Below are positions 25,219-34,200 of a stretch of DNA of 64,000 nucleotides, one piece after another. Source of the stretch: Nostoc sp. NMS9 (lineage in GTDB: Bacteria; Cyanobacteriota; Cyanobacteriia; Cyanobacteriales; Nostocaceae); contig NZ_JABXKL010000099.1 in NCBI RefSeq assembly GCF_017114995.1, forward strand, positions 1 to 64,000. Direction: 5' to 3'. The notes beneath the pieces are model-generated. The model was given only the letters and a program-made list of their open reading frames with translations, had not been told where the DNA came from and searched no databases. The translations under genes and the position numbers were made by a program. Position 1 is the first letter of the stretch. Each line of letters opens with the position of its first letter.

Positions 25219-26025
25219 TCAAAACGCAGGCTGATCGAATAGCAGTAGAGAGAGGAAAAAATCCATAATAAAAATGGATACCCAACTAGTAACAACTGCT
25301 TTTGTTGCCGATTCTCCTACTTCCTTTGCTCCCCCTTTAGTAGTTAAACCCCAACTACAGCCAATGACAGCAACCAGCACTCCAAAAATAAATCCTTTTA
25401 GCAAAATAATAAACAAATCTGACGGTTCTAAAAAATTTCTGACTGATTCTAAAAATGTTTCGGGAATAATTTGGTAAAACTTTGATGCGGCAAAAACTCC
25501 GCCAATGATGCCTGTAACTAAAGCCAAAATCGTCATCAAAGGCACCATCAAACAACAAGCAATTACTCTAGGAAGTACTAGATAATCAATGGGATCGGTT
25601 TTGAGCATATAAAGTGCATCAATTTGCTCGGTGACTCGCATTGCACCTATTTCTGCTGCAAAAGCAGAACCTACTTGTCCCGCCATAATGCTAGCGGTCA
25701 AAATTGGAGCTAATTCTCTACAAAAAGCTAAGGCAAAAGCACCTCCCACTGTATCGACAGCCCCAAATCGCACTAATTCCCTCGCCGTTTGAATAGTAAA
25801 AATCATTCCTGCAAAACCGCTGACAAGGAGAACTGGAGAGATAGAACCTGGCCCAGCGGTAACAAGATGTTGCAAAATCTTGCGATAGTAGGTTTTCCCT
25901 TGGAGTAAATGTAGCCACACTTGACCAAAGAGCAGTATTGCTGCAAAACAGCGTGTAATCTCAGATTGCTCAAAATTTGTTTTTGGTTGCAATTTTATCG
26001 TCCTTACGACTGACTTTTTTTGCAC
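25219..26025 (-). CDS. MlaE-family ABC transporter permease
   Basis: Protein of 268 residues with five to six membrane spans. The family signature is clear: SPVLLVSGFAGMIFTIQTARELVRFGA near residue 60, then FCRELAPILTASIMAGQVGSAFAAEIGAMRVTEQIDAL (about 100-140) and LPRVIACCLMVPLMTILA. MlaE proteins are the permease part of lipid transport systems between inner and outer membrane; in cyanobacteria and chloroplasts related TGD-type systems move lipids to the thylakoid or envelope. The ATPase and MCE subunit genes are not next to it in this window. The first residues are basic and Thr-rich. Confidence 0.9.
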   Translation of the reverse strand: MQKKSVVRTIKLQPKTNFEQSEITRCFAAILLFGQVWLHLLQGKTYYRKILQHLVTAGPGSISPVLLVSGFAGMIFTIQTARELVRFGAVDTVGGAFALAFCRELAPILTASIMAGQVGSAFAAEIGAMRVTEQIDALYMLKTDPIDYLVLPRVIACCLMVPLMTILALVTGIIGGVFAASKFYQIIPETFLESVRNFLEPSDLFIILLKGFIFGVLVAVIGCSWGLTTKGGAKEVGESATKAVVTSWVSIFIMDFFLSLLLFDQPAF

Positions 26026-26693
26026 ATTTGTTGTTATATCAATTTTCCAAAATAAGACTACAGATACAAATGGTGGGAACCCAGCCAGATGTAATCTGAC
26101 TTTCTCAATTAAATAGAGGCACTAAGTGCAGCTTCTTGCAGGATATTACCAATTGGTATTAGGGTATGGTACATGAACAGACGCACTAGTACCGCAAGGC
26201 GGAATTCAAAATTCAAAATTTAAAATTAAAACAGGTATACAGTGTAAGCGTTGCATTGATTTGGAATGGTGAGGCAGTCCGGTCTTCTCCCTTGGCGTTA
26301 GCCTCTCCCTTTGGGAGAAGGGGAGACGCCAAAGGCGATGGATGGGGGTTCCCCCCATGAGGAACTGCCGTTAGCGCAGCGTTAGCGAGCCTGCGAGCGT
26401 CACCCGTTAGCGCAGCGTTAGCGAGTCATCGAGCGTCAGGGGTGGTTTATTTAAGCCGTGTTGTACTAGATGTTTTCCCTCAAAGTAGAGAAAGTGTTTG
26501 GGCATGGTTCAATTTAGCTTAGTAAACTTTAGCGGAAAATAGCACATAAAGCAGAGCTTTTTTGCTGCTGCTCTCATGCTTTGTCTGCTATGGAGTTGCA
26601 ATCTCTGGTCTGTGAAACTAGGAAAAGTAATTGAATCAACTCAAAGGGTTGAAAAATTTAATAATATTTCCAAATAATGTTAAACAATTTTTT
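26026..26693. repeat. Repeat-rich intergenic stretch
   Basis: No gene seen. It contains a tagtaccgcaaggcggaa block joined to tandem ttcaaaa units (about 26190-26230), a ctccctttgggagaag hairpin (26302-26320), and two tandem copies of about 37 bp of CCGTTAGCGCAGCGTTAGCG (26368-26440). The first block recurs at 35294. The region upstream of 26694 has an AT-rich segment that may hold the promoter of that gene. Confidence 0.7.
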
Positions 26694-27017
26694 ATGAGCA
26701 GGATTAAATACATAATATTTCTGTTGCTATTAATACTACCTTTCTCAGTGGTACATCCGGCTTTTGCATCTGTATGCCGCAATTATGCTGTCTACGACGG
26801 TCTACGCCACCGGGTTTGCATTCTCAGTATCAGCCGAAGTGCCAAAAATTATTGGGAATACAAGGCAATTGTTAGCGTAGATGGCATAAAAAGACCTACA
26901 GAGGTTTACAATTGTCGCGAACGAGTCAAGGTTCAACAAGCTGGGACTGTTTTGCCCTTTGAGCAAAAAGGCCCTGGTGAGATGATATGCAGCTTTTTTA
27001 ATTCTTCTCGGCGGTAA
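26694..27017 (+). CDS. Secreted hypothetical protein
   Basis: About 107 residues from the ATG at 26694; an earlier TTG at 26631 would only add an unlikely extension. A clear signal peptide is present: MSRIKYIIFLLLLILPFSVV, then HPAFA as a likely cleavage site. The mature part, about 80 residues, begins SVCRNYAVYDGLRHRVCIL and has four or five Cys (CRN, VCIL, YNCRE, ICSF), suggesting disulfides outside the membrane. It ends with a basic tail. I do not recognise the family. Its end overlaps a mini frame on the other strand. Confidence 0.6.
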   Translation: MSRIKYIIFLLLLILPFSVVHPAFASVCRNYAVYDGLRHRVCILSISRSAKNYWEYKAIVSVDGIKRPTEVYNCRERVKVQQAGTVLPFEQKGPGEMICSFFNSSRR

Positions 27018-27102
27018 ACACGCGCCAGATAATAAAGACGGTAAAACCTAGATAGATAAATACTGTTAGCCATTCTTGCCAGCTACCAAATGCATTGTTC
27101 AT
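26998..27102 (-). CDS. Possible single-span membrane mini-protein
   Basis: A 34-codon frame reading MNNAFGSWQEWLTVFIYLGF and on to a basic end (RVFTAEKN), with one membrane helix of about 20 residues. It overlaps the convergent secreted protein by 20 bases. No strong ribosome site. It resembles the style of tiny subunits of photosynthetic or respiratory complexes, but no specific family could be assigned. Confidence 0.35.
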   Translation of the reverse strand: MNNAFGSWQEWLTVFIYLGFTVFIIWRVFTAEKN

Positions 27103-27261
27103 CAGCAAAAGCCGGAAAATTAATATTTATCAATCCTACACGCTGATGCTACCAGTAGGTTGCTGTATTTTAGGAGATCAAAGAAGACTAGTCAAAAATT
27201 CTTAGCTAATTTTCCGGAATAGGTAACAACGGCGTGGTAGTAAATATCAGAGCATCGATAT

Positions 27262-27345
27262 TATACTGAACCTCTATAACTAACCTTCGGGGAATATATC
27301 CCCATTGTTTCCGCTCAAAAACCCGGTCATAAAGACCGGGTTTTT
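27262..27345 (+). ncRNA. Possible small RNA with terminator
   Basis: A TATACT -10-like box at 27262-27267 is followed at about 27274 by a short transcript-like segment. It contains a GGGGaatatatCCCC hairpin (27289-27303) and ends with a strong intrinsic terminator at 27316-27345. No gene precedes the terminator on this strand within 240 bases, so it would end an independent RNA of about 70 bases. No -35 box was evident. Confidence 0.4.
27316..27345 (+). terminator. Intrinsic terminator
   Basis: AAAAACCCGGTC pairs with GACCGGGTTTTT around a loop of five bases, followed by further T residues. Typical strong stem with A and T flanks, usable in both directions. Confidence 0.85.
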
Positions 27346-27516
27346 GGTATTTATACCAAGTTACAGTTGAGCAAGTCAGAGACAGAGCAATGCCTACGGC
27401 TGGCTACGCCAACGCAGCACTTCTTTAAACTGTCTGCGTATCAAATAAAACTATTGTCCAGAAACTTTTAAGAGATTTTATTGGTCTGGTTCTCCAAATT
27501 CTGTAAAAATCAACCA

Positions 27517-28944
27517 ATGTCATCTTCTGCTCAAGGTATTCCCGGATTACCCGATTTGACGCATCCGATTGAGCTTGTTCAATTTGGAACCCAGGCGCTT
27601 AAAGCTTCACTGTTATTAGTATTTTTGGTCGTAGCTTTGGGAGTTGCGATCGCACTGATCAGTTTTTCTCTGCGTCGCAGCCAGCCGGAACAATTTATAT
27701 TCATTGGCGAATGGGCTGTTCGTTATTCCCAACTGTTGCGGGGATTACAGCATTTAACTCTAGTATTAGTTCTGTTAATACCGGGATTTTTTCTCTGTTC
27801 AACTTTGAGCAATCGTTATCATCACTGGGAACAAACAAGGGTGACTCAAGTAGCTGAAAGTGTCGCAGGTGAAAAGCTCGAACAATCTGCCCCGCAAGTG
27901 CGCTACACTACCCAGGAGCCATACTCTTATACCACGCAAGCCAATGGCAAAATAGTCAAAGTCAATGATACGCGAGAGGTTAACCGCTTCTTAACGCTGG
28001 GTGGTTCGCAAATTCAAGTCAAGCTAGACCAAAGCGTAGATGTTCCAGGTCGCAGTTCAATTTATCGCGTGGAATACACTGCTGATTATAAAGTAGTTAA
28101 CCAACTCAAGGATATTAATAATTTCTTTTTTGAAGCACCGCCACCTAACGGCTACACACTGCTTGCTGGCTACAAAGTAGAGCGTAACGGTACTAGGCTA
28201 CAACAAACCAATCCGGGAGACTATGGTTTTCCCTTCCGGCTGCAACCAGGAGAAGAAACTACCTTTCGAGTCACCTATCAGGCTCAAGGCGGGCCTCGCT
28301 GGGTTTATAGCGCCGCAGGACAGTTGCTTTCTAATTTTCGCCTCACAGCAATTGCCAACTTTGCTCCGGCTGATTTTGCTAGTGGTGTTGTACCGAATGA
28401 GATTAAAGTTAATGGACGTAGTACTCAGTTTACTTGGAAATTTGACGATAATGTTTCAGTCAAAAATCCATTTGGAGTATTTACTAATACTGACCCCATT
28501 CGTCATACTGGCATCATTCCCCGACTTTTGTTACTAGCACCGGCAATATTTTTGTGGTGGATATTGTTGTTATATTTGTCACTGCCAATGAGTTTTAGAA
28601 ATATTGCGATCGCTGCTAGTATTTTCTTTGCTTGTCTATTGACTTTGACCTATCTAGCTCGCGTTATCAATGCTCAGTTGGCTTGGACTTTAATTTCTAT
28701 CATTTTACTAATTTTAACATGGGGATTGGGAGCTAGCCGCAGTGCTTCTCTGGCTGCGATCGTCGCCACTATAGCTGGAGCAGTGCTACCTATTTTTGGA
28801 TTATTAGTACCGTTTAGCGGACTAACTCTTAGTTTAGCGGGTTTGCTTTCAGCGGTTTGGCTAGCAGTTCGTCACTGGTATGGCTGGTACAGTTTGCACC
28901 CAGAAGATCAAAGATTGCAGACTCAAAAAAATGCTAAAGATTAG
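27517..28944 (+). CDS. Hypothetical multi-span membrane protein with external domain
   Basis: About 475 residues from the ATG at 27517 (an upstream TTG at 27481 is less likely). Two N-terminal membrane spans (about residues 25-47 and 75-97) are followed by about 230 polar, beta-rich residues outside the membrane, including TREVNRFLTLGGSQIQV and FRVTYQAQGGPRWVYSA. The C-terminal third has four to five spans and a basic tail. There are no catalytic motifs that I recognise. The layout suggests a surface-facing membrane protein, possibly in a complex with the two tiny membrane proteins just downstream. The family is unknown to me. Confidence 0.65.
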   Translation: MSSSAQGIPGLPDLTHPIELVQFGTQALKASLLLVFLVVALGVAIALISFSLRRSQPEQFIFIGEWAVRYSQLLRGLQHLTLVLVLLIPGFFLCSTLSNRYHHWEQTRVTQVAESVAGEKLEQSAPQVRYTTQEPYSYTTQANGKIVKVNDTREVNRFLTLGGSQIQVKLDQSVDVPGRSSIYRVEYTADYKVVNQLKDINNFFFEAPPPNGYTLLAGYKVERNGTRLQQTNPGDYGFPFRLQPGEETTFRVTYQAQGGPRWVYSAAGQLLSNFRLTAIANFAPADFASGVVPNEIKVNGRSTQFTWKFDDNVSVKNPFGVFTNTDPIRHTGIIPRLLLLAPAIFLWWILLLYLSLPMSFRNIAIAASIFFACLLTLTYLARVINAQLAWTLISIILLILTWGLGASRSASLAAIVATIAGAVLPIFGLLVPFSGLTLSLAGLLSAVWLAVRHWYGWYSLHPEDQRLQTQKNAKD

Positions 28945-28986
28945 ATGATTCCGCTATGATTAGCGAAGTTTTAGCGTGGGGCATTT

Positions 28987-29094
28987 ATGGATAACAATTT
29001 ACTCGCTTTCTTTGCGGCTGCTGGGTTACTCATTCTTTATCTGATCTTCTCAGCTTTAACTGAAATGGGGACTAAATTGCCTTGGAAGAAATAA
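28987..29094 (+). CDS. Single-span mini-protein, 35 residues
   Basis: Frame MDNNLLAFFAAAGLLILYLI with a C-terminal part ending KLPWKK. One membrane helix (about residues 4-24) and a basic cytoplasmic end. It begins 42 bases after the membrane protein at 27517 on the same strand. No strong ribosome site. I do not recognise a family, but the helix and the positive tail look like a real small membrane subunit. Confidence 0.45.
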   Translation: MDNNLLAFFAAAGLLILYLIFSALTEMGTKLPWKK

Positions 29095-29200
29095 GCTGAT
29101 GGGCTAAAAAGTTTACACTTCTAAACCTCATTGGGCTTGGAAAAAAAAGTAACCATCATTTAGGCTTAGTTAATATACTTATTGTTCGAGAGAGTGCCAA

Positions 29201-29311
29201 ATGCGCGATCCAGAGAAGAACCAAATTAAAGTCGATCCGGCAACCCTCGTTTTGATTGTATCTGTCTTAATACTCTTGCCTCTGCTGGTTGTTGGTTTTT
29301 TCTCGCAGTGA
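29201..29311 (+). CDS. Single-span mini-protein, 36 residues
   Basis: Frame MRDPEKNQIKVDPATLVLIV followed by a hydrophobic stretch and ending FFSQ. A charged N-terminus and one membrane helix (about residues 14-33). It is the second such mini frame after the gene at 27517, 106 bases from the first. It could belong to the same transcript. The family is not recognised. Confidence 0.45.
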   Translation: MRDPEKNQIKVDPATLVLIVSVLILLPLLVVGFFSQ

Positions 29312-29345
29312 ACTAGTGAGGAATACTCAATAGATATTTATGAAC

Positions 29346-29428
29346 CCTAAGAACCCCACCCCGCCAAAGCTACGCTTTGTCTCCCCTCCCCTTGCTAAGG
29401 GGAGGGGATTAAGGGGTGGGGTGCAATG
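29346..29428. repeat. Imperfect inverted repeat
   Basis: CCCCACCCCGCC at the left pairs with GGGGTGGGG at the right, with an inner CCCCTCCCCTTGctaaGGGGAGGGG hairpin. It is a dispersed cyanobacterial spacer repeat; a relative (accccccttagtcccccct) lies near 49388. Confidence 0.7.
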
Positions 29429-29689
29429 ACTGTGGGAATCATAACTATTATTTAAACACAATACTACATTAGTTAATGCAACGACTGACAATGCGATTGT
29501 ATTGACCTGCAAAAATTAACCTTGCTCTTTCTTTAATTTTTGGGATAAGTAAAAAGAGTAAGTAAGTGTAAAGTATCAACTTTCCTTTAATTCTTAAATA
29601 ATGTTAGCGCGATGCCTACGGTGGGCTACACCTACGCTCTTTTTCTCAGGTGCGTTAAGCTACTGTTAACGCACCAAATTATATCAAAA

Positions 29690-30838
29690 CTACTTAGGTA
29701 AAACCTGCCGTAGTGCTGCTAAAAGTTGGTCAACACTTTCCTTGCGACTATTAAAGCCCATCAATCCCACGCGCCAAACTTTTCCAGCGAGTTCGCCAAG
29801 ACCACCGCCAATTTCAATATTATGTTCATTGAGTAACTGCCGAGCGATCGCTTTACCATCTACTCCGGCTGGAATGCGGACAGTGGTAAGCGTTGGCAGT
29901 CTATACTCTTGCTCAACGTGCATACTCAGTCCTAAATTCTCTAAACCTTCCCAGAGATATTCTACGTTCTTTTGATGCCGCTGCCAGGAATTTGCTAATC
30001 CCTCTTCTGCAAGCAAACGTAGTGCTTCCCGCAATGCATAGTATAAATTAATCGGTGCTGTGTGGTGATAGGTGCGTTCAGCGCTCCAATACTTGCCTAG
30101 CAACAACATATCTAAATACCAGTTTGCAACTTTCGTTTGCCGCTGTTGCAATTTCTCAACAGCACGCGCACTCATAGTAAAGGGAGAAGCACCAGGCGGG
30201 CAACCTAACCCTTTTTGGCTACAACTATAGGCTAAGTCAACTCCCCAAGCATCCAAAAACAAGGGGACGCCGCCCAAACTTGTCACCGTATCCACTAATA
30301 ACAAAGTGCCAAATTCACGACACAAATCAGCGACCCCTTCCAACGGTTGACGTGCGCCGGTGGAAGTTTCGGCATGAACTAGAGCTAAGATAGCTGGACG
30401 ATGAGTTTTTAAGGCAGTTTGGAGTTCATCCAATTTGAAAACTTGTCCCCAAGGTTTGGTAATGGTTCGCACATCAGCGCCATAACGTCCAGCCATATCT
30501 ACGAGGCGATTACCAAAGTAACCAGCTACACCAATTAAAACTACATCACCGGGTTCTACAGCATTGGCGATGGTTGCTTCCATTGCAGCTGTTCCCGTAC
30601 CGCTGACTGCAATGGTAAGTGAGTTTTCTGTTTGCCATACGTAGCGTAGCAACGACTGAATTTCATCCATGAGTGCGAGAAAAGCTGGGTCAAGATGCCC
30701 AACGGGTGAAGTATTCATCGCTTGGAGAACTGTGGGATGGGCATTAGATGGCCCTGGTCCCAACAGCAGACGGGATGGGATTTCTAGCGGCGTGAGTTGC
30801 AAGCGCCCAGAGTCGTTAATTGAAATTGTTTGCGTCAT
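29690..30838 (-). CDS. Class V aminotransferase (alanine/serine-glyoxylate type)
   Basis: Protein of 382 residues using pyridoxal phosphate. Visible features are RLLLGPGPSNAHPTVLQAM at the start, SGTGTAAMEATIAN near 80, HAETSTGARQPLEGVADLC near 155, LLLVDTVTSLGGVPL near 180 (cofactor Asp), and SCSQKGLGCPPG near 206 with the Schiff-base Lys209. This fits the alanine-glyoxylate/serine-glyoxylate family, which in cyanobacteria serves photorespiratory glyoxylate use and is sometimes annotated as a soluble hydrogenase subunit from an old misnaming. Substrate choice cannot be read from sequence. It is monocistronic. Confidence 0.88.
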   Translation of the reverse strand: MTQTISINDSGRLQLTPLEIPSRLLLGPGPSNAHPTVLQAMNTSPVGHLDPAFLALMDEIQSLLRYVWQTENSLTIAVSGTGTAAMEATIANAVEPGDVVLIGVAGYFGNRLVDMAGRYGADVRTITKPWGQVFKLDELQTALKTHRPAILALVHAETSTGARQPLEGVADLCREFGTLLLVDTVTSLGGVPLFLDAWGVDLAYSCSQKGLGCPPGASPFTMSARAVEKLQQRQTKVANWYLDMLLLGKYWSAERTYHHTAPINLYYALREALRLLAEEGLANSWQRHQKNVEYLWEGLENLGLSMHVEQEYRLPTLTTVRIPAGVDGKAIARQLLNEHNIEIGGGLGELAGKVWRVGLMGFNSRKESVDQLLAALRQVLPK

Positions 30839-31009
30839 AAATCTCTCTTCATTTAGACGATACTTACCGGATCATATAGGAATCCGATTTGATTCCTGAA
30901 CTTACTTGTGTAGGGAGGGAACAGGAATCTGGGAATAGGGCATTGCAGAACAGTGGCATGAATTGAGGCAAGCAGGGGAAGCAGGGAGAAATTTTTGGAA
31001 GTTGCTAAA

Positions 31010-31032
31010 TCATCCCGCAAATATGCAACGCC
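31010..31032. mobile_element. Solo IS1-family terminal repeat
   Basis: The sequence TCATCCCGCAAATATGCAAC plus gcc matches the reversed left end of the IS1 element at 11492 except for one base. No transposase or second end lies near. It is a remnant of a lost IS1 copy. Confidence 0.6.
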
Positions 31033-31235
31033 GGGATGTAGATGTGTACTGAGTTTTTTTTATCAAAGGTTTCAGCTACTTTCTATGCCCAAAATTTCTA
31101 AATTCCCATTAATTAAACTGGTGGATTTACCGAGGGAAAGGATTTATTTTATTCCTACATTGAAAGCAACTACCATCAATGACCTGCAAAAAGTTTCATT
31201 TTTGCTCAATATCAGGGATTTACTATTGGACAATT

Positions 31236-34200
31236 ATGATAAAGCATAGTAGCAATAAAAACTTTACTATAAACAAAATATCTAACAGCATTAATATTAA
31301 ACCAACTTTAGACTTGTATCCTACTCGCCTAGTTTTTATTGACCCACAGGTTGATGACTACCAAAGTCTGGTAATGGGTGTATTACCAGATACCTTAGTT
31401 GCAGTCTTAGATGCCAACCAAGATGGTATTGAGCAAATTAGTCAAGTGCTGGAGTCTCATCAGAGGGTCAATAGTCTGCACATTGTTTCCCACGGCGCAC
31501 CTGGGTGCATCTATTTGGGCAACAGTCAACTCAACAACGAAACGCTCAATGGTTACGCAGCCCAACTTATGGGTTGGGCAAATGCTTTGAGTGAAGATGC
31601 ACAACTACTGCTGTATGGTTGCAAGGTCGCTCAAACCGAGCCAGGTGTATTGTTTATACGCTGTCTGAGCGAATTGACAGGTGCAGTAGTAGCGGCCTCT
31701 GATGACTTGACAGGGAGTGCTGTATTAGGTGGTGACTGGGAACTGGAGGTTTGTACAGCGCCTATTGTTCCTCGTTTAGCGTTTGGGCAAGAAGTAATAA
31801 CAGCTTACGCTTCAATTCTACCTGTAGTTCTCGATGGCAGCTTTGATAGTGATGGCAAGGTCACTACTGATATTGGTACTAATAGCACTGACACTGGTAG
31901 AAGCATTGTCATACAAGACGATGGCAAGATTCTGGTAGCGGGAGTGAGTAATAGTAACTTTGCTGTGGTACGTTACAACAGCAATGGTAGTCTCGACACC
32001 AGCTTTGATAGTGATGGCAAAGTCACTACTAACTTGGGCAGTACTGACATCGCCTACAGCATTGCCCTGCAAGACGATGGCAAGATTCTGGTGGCGGGAG
32101 TGAGTAATAGTAACTTTGCTGTGGTACGTTACAACAGCAATGGTAGTCTCGACACCAGCTTTGATAGTGATGGCAAAGTCACTACTAACTTGGGCAGTAC
32201 TGACATCGCCTACAGCATTGCCCTGCAAGACGATGGCAAGATTCTGGTGGCGGGAGTGAGTAGTAGTAACTTTGCTGTGGTACGTTATGACAGCAATGGT
32301 AGTCTCGACACCAGCTTTGGTAGTGCTGGCAAGGTTATTACTGATATTGGTACTAATACCACAGACACTGCCTACAGCGTTAGCGTGCAAGCTGACGGCA
32401 AAATTATTGTGGCAGGAGTGAGTAGCAGTAACTTTGCTGTGGTACGTTACGACAGCAATGGTAGTCTCGACACCAGCTTTGGTAGTGCTGGCAAGGTCAT
32501 TACTAACTTGGGCGGTACTGACACCGCCTACAGCGTTAGCGTGCAAGCTAATGGCAAAATTATTGTGGCGGGTTCGAGTAGCAATAACTTTGCTTTAGTA
32601 CGTTACAACAGCAATGGTACTCTTGACACTGATTTCAACACTACTGGCATCATCACTACTGATATCGGCACAAATACTACTGATAATGCCTACGCTCTCA
32701 CCCAACATAATGGTACGATAATAGTCGCGGGAGTAAGCGCCAATAACTTTGCTGTGGCACGCTACAGGGTTAACCAAAATCCAGTGATAGTGAAGGAAAT
32801 CGCAGACAAAGAAACTCCACAAGACATAAATTTCAACTTCACAATCTCAGATAGCTTCCAAGATCAAGATCCTGGAGACATTCTCACCTACACTGCCACT
32901 CTCGAAAACGGTGACTCTTTACCTAGTTGGTTAAGCTTCAATGCTGCTACCAAAACCTTCAGTGGTACTCCCTTGAATGCAAATGTCGGTAGCCTGAACA
33001 TTAAAGTTACTGCCACGGATACTTATCTTGCTAAAGTCAGTGATGTTTTTGTACTCACTGTTAAGAATACCAATGATCCGCCAGAGGTATTTCAGGCGAT
33101 CGCAGACAAAGAAGCAACAGAAGACACGGGTTTCAATTTCACTTTCTCAGAAGATACCTTCATTGATATCGATGCTGGCGATAGCCTCACCTACACTGCC
33201 ACTCTCAAAAACGGCGATCTTCTACCCAGTTGGTTAAGCTTCAATGCTGCGACCAAAACCTTGAGTGGCACTCCCTTAAATGCGGACGTGAGTAACCTCA
33301 ACATTAAAGTTACTGCTAGGGATATTTTTGGGGTTGAAGTCAGTGATGATTTTGCACTCACTGTTAAGAACATTAACGATGCACCAGAGGTAGTTGAGGC
33401 GATCGCTAATTTAAAGGTAGTCATAAATACGCAGTTTAATTTCACTATCCCAGAAAATACTTTCATTGATATCGATGCTGGCGATAGCCTCACCTACACT
33501 GCTACTCTCGAAAACGGCGATCCACTTCCCAGTTGGCTAACTTTTAATTCTGCTACCCATAATTTTAGTGGTACTCCTACGGTAGAGAATTTGGGTAATC
33601 AGAATATCAAAGTCACAGTCAAGGATCTTTCTGGGGATGAAGTCAGTGATGTGTTTGTATTGACAGTTGCTAAGTTCAATAGTGCACCAATTGTAGATCG
33701 AGCGATCGCTGACCAAAAAGCTACAGCAAAAACTACCTTCAACTTCACCATTCCTGAAAACACTTTTAGCGATGTGGATCTTGAAGATACCCTAACCTAT
33801 ACTGCTACCTTAGACAATGGCGATCCACTACCTAGTTGGTTAAGCTTCAATGCTAATGAGCTTACCTTCAGCGGCACTCCTACGAATGATAATGTGGGTA
33901 GCTTGAACATTAAAGTCACCGCAACAGATCCGGCTTTTGCTGAAATTAGTGATGTATTTGCACTCACAATTGCTAAAGCCAACAATCCACCAATTGTAGA
34001 TCGGGCGATCGCTGATCAAAAAGTTACGGCAGAAACTACCTTTAATTTCACCATCCCTGAAAACACCTTTAGGGATGTAGATATTGAAGATACCTTGATC
34101 TACACTGCTAGCTTAGACAACGGCGACCCACTACCCAGTTGGTTAAGCTTCAATCCTAATAAGCGTACTTTCAGCGGCGTTCCTACGAATAATAACTTGG

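Noticed and set aside
30995..31249. Small protein gene upstream of the DUF4347 gene
   Set aside because: It overlaps the IS1 end remnant and the probable start of the large gene, with no ribosome site and no recognisable family.
31407..34000. Long minus-strand frames inside the giant surface protein
   Set aside because: They mirror the repeats of the plus-strand gene (period 156 bases or about 95 codons) and have no starts or ribosome sites of their own.
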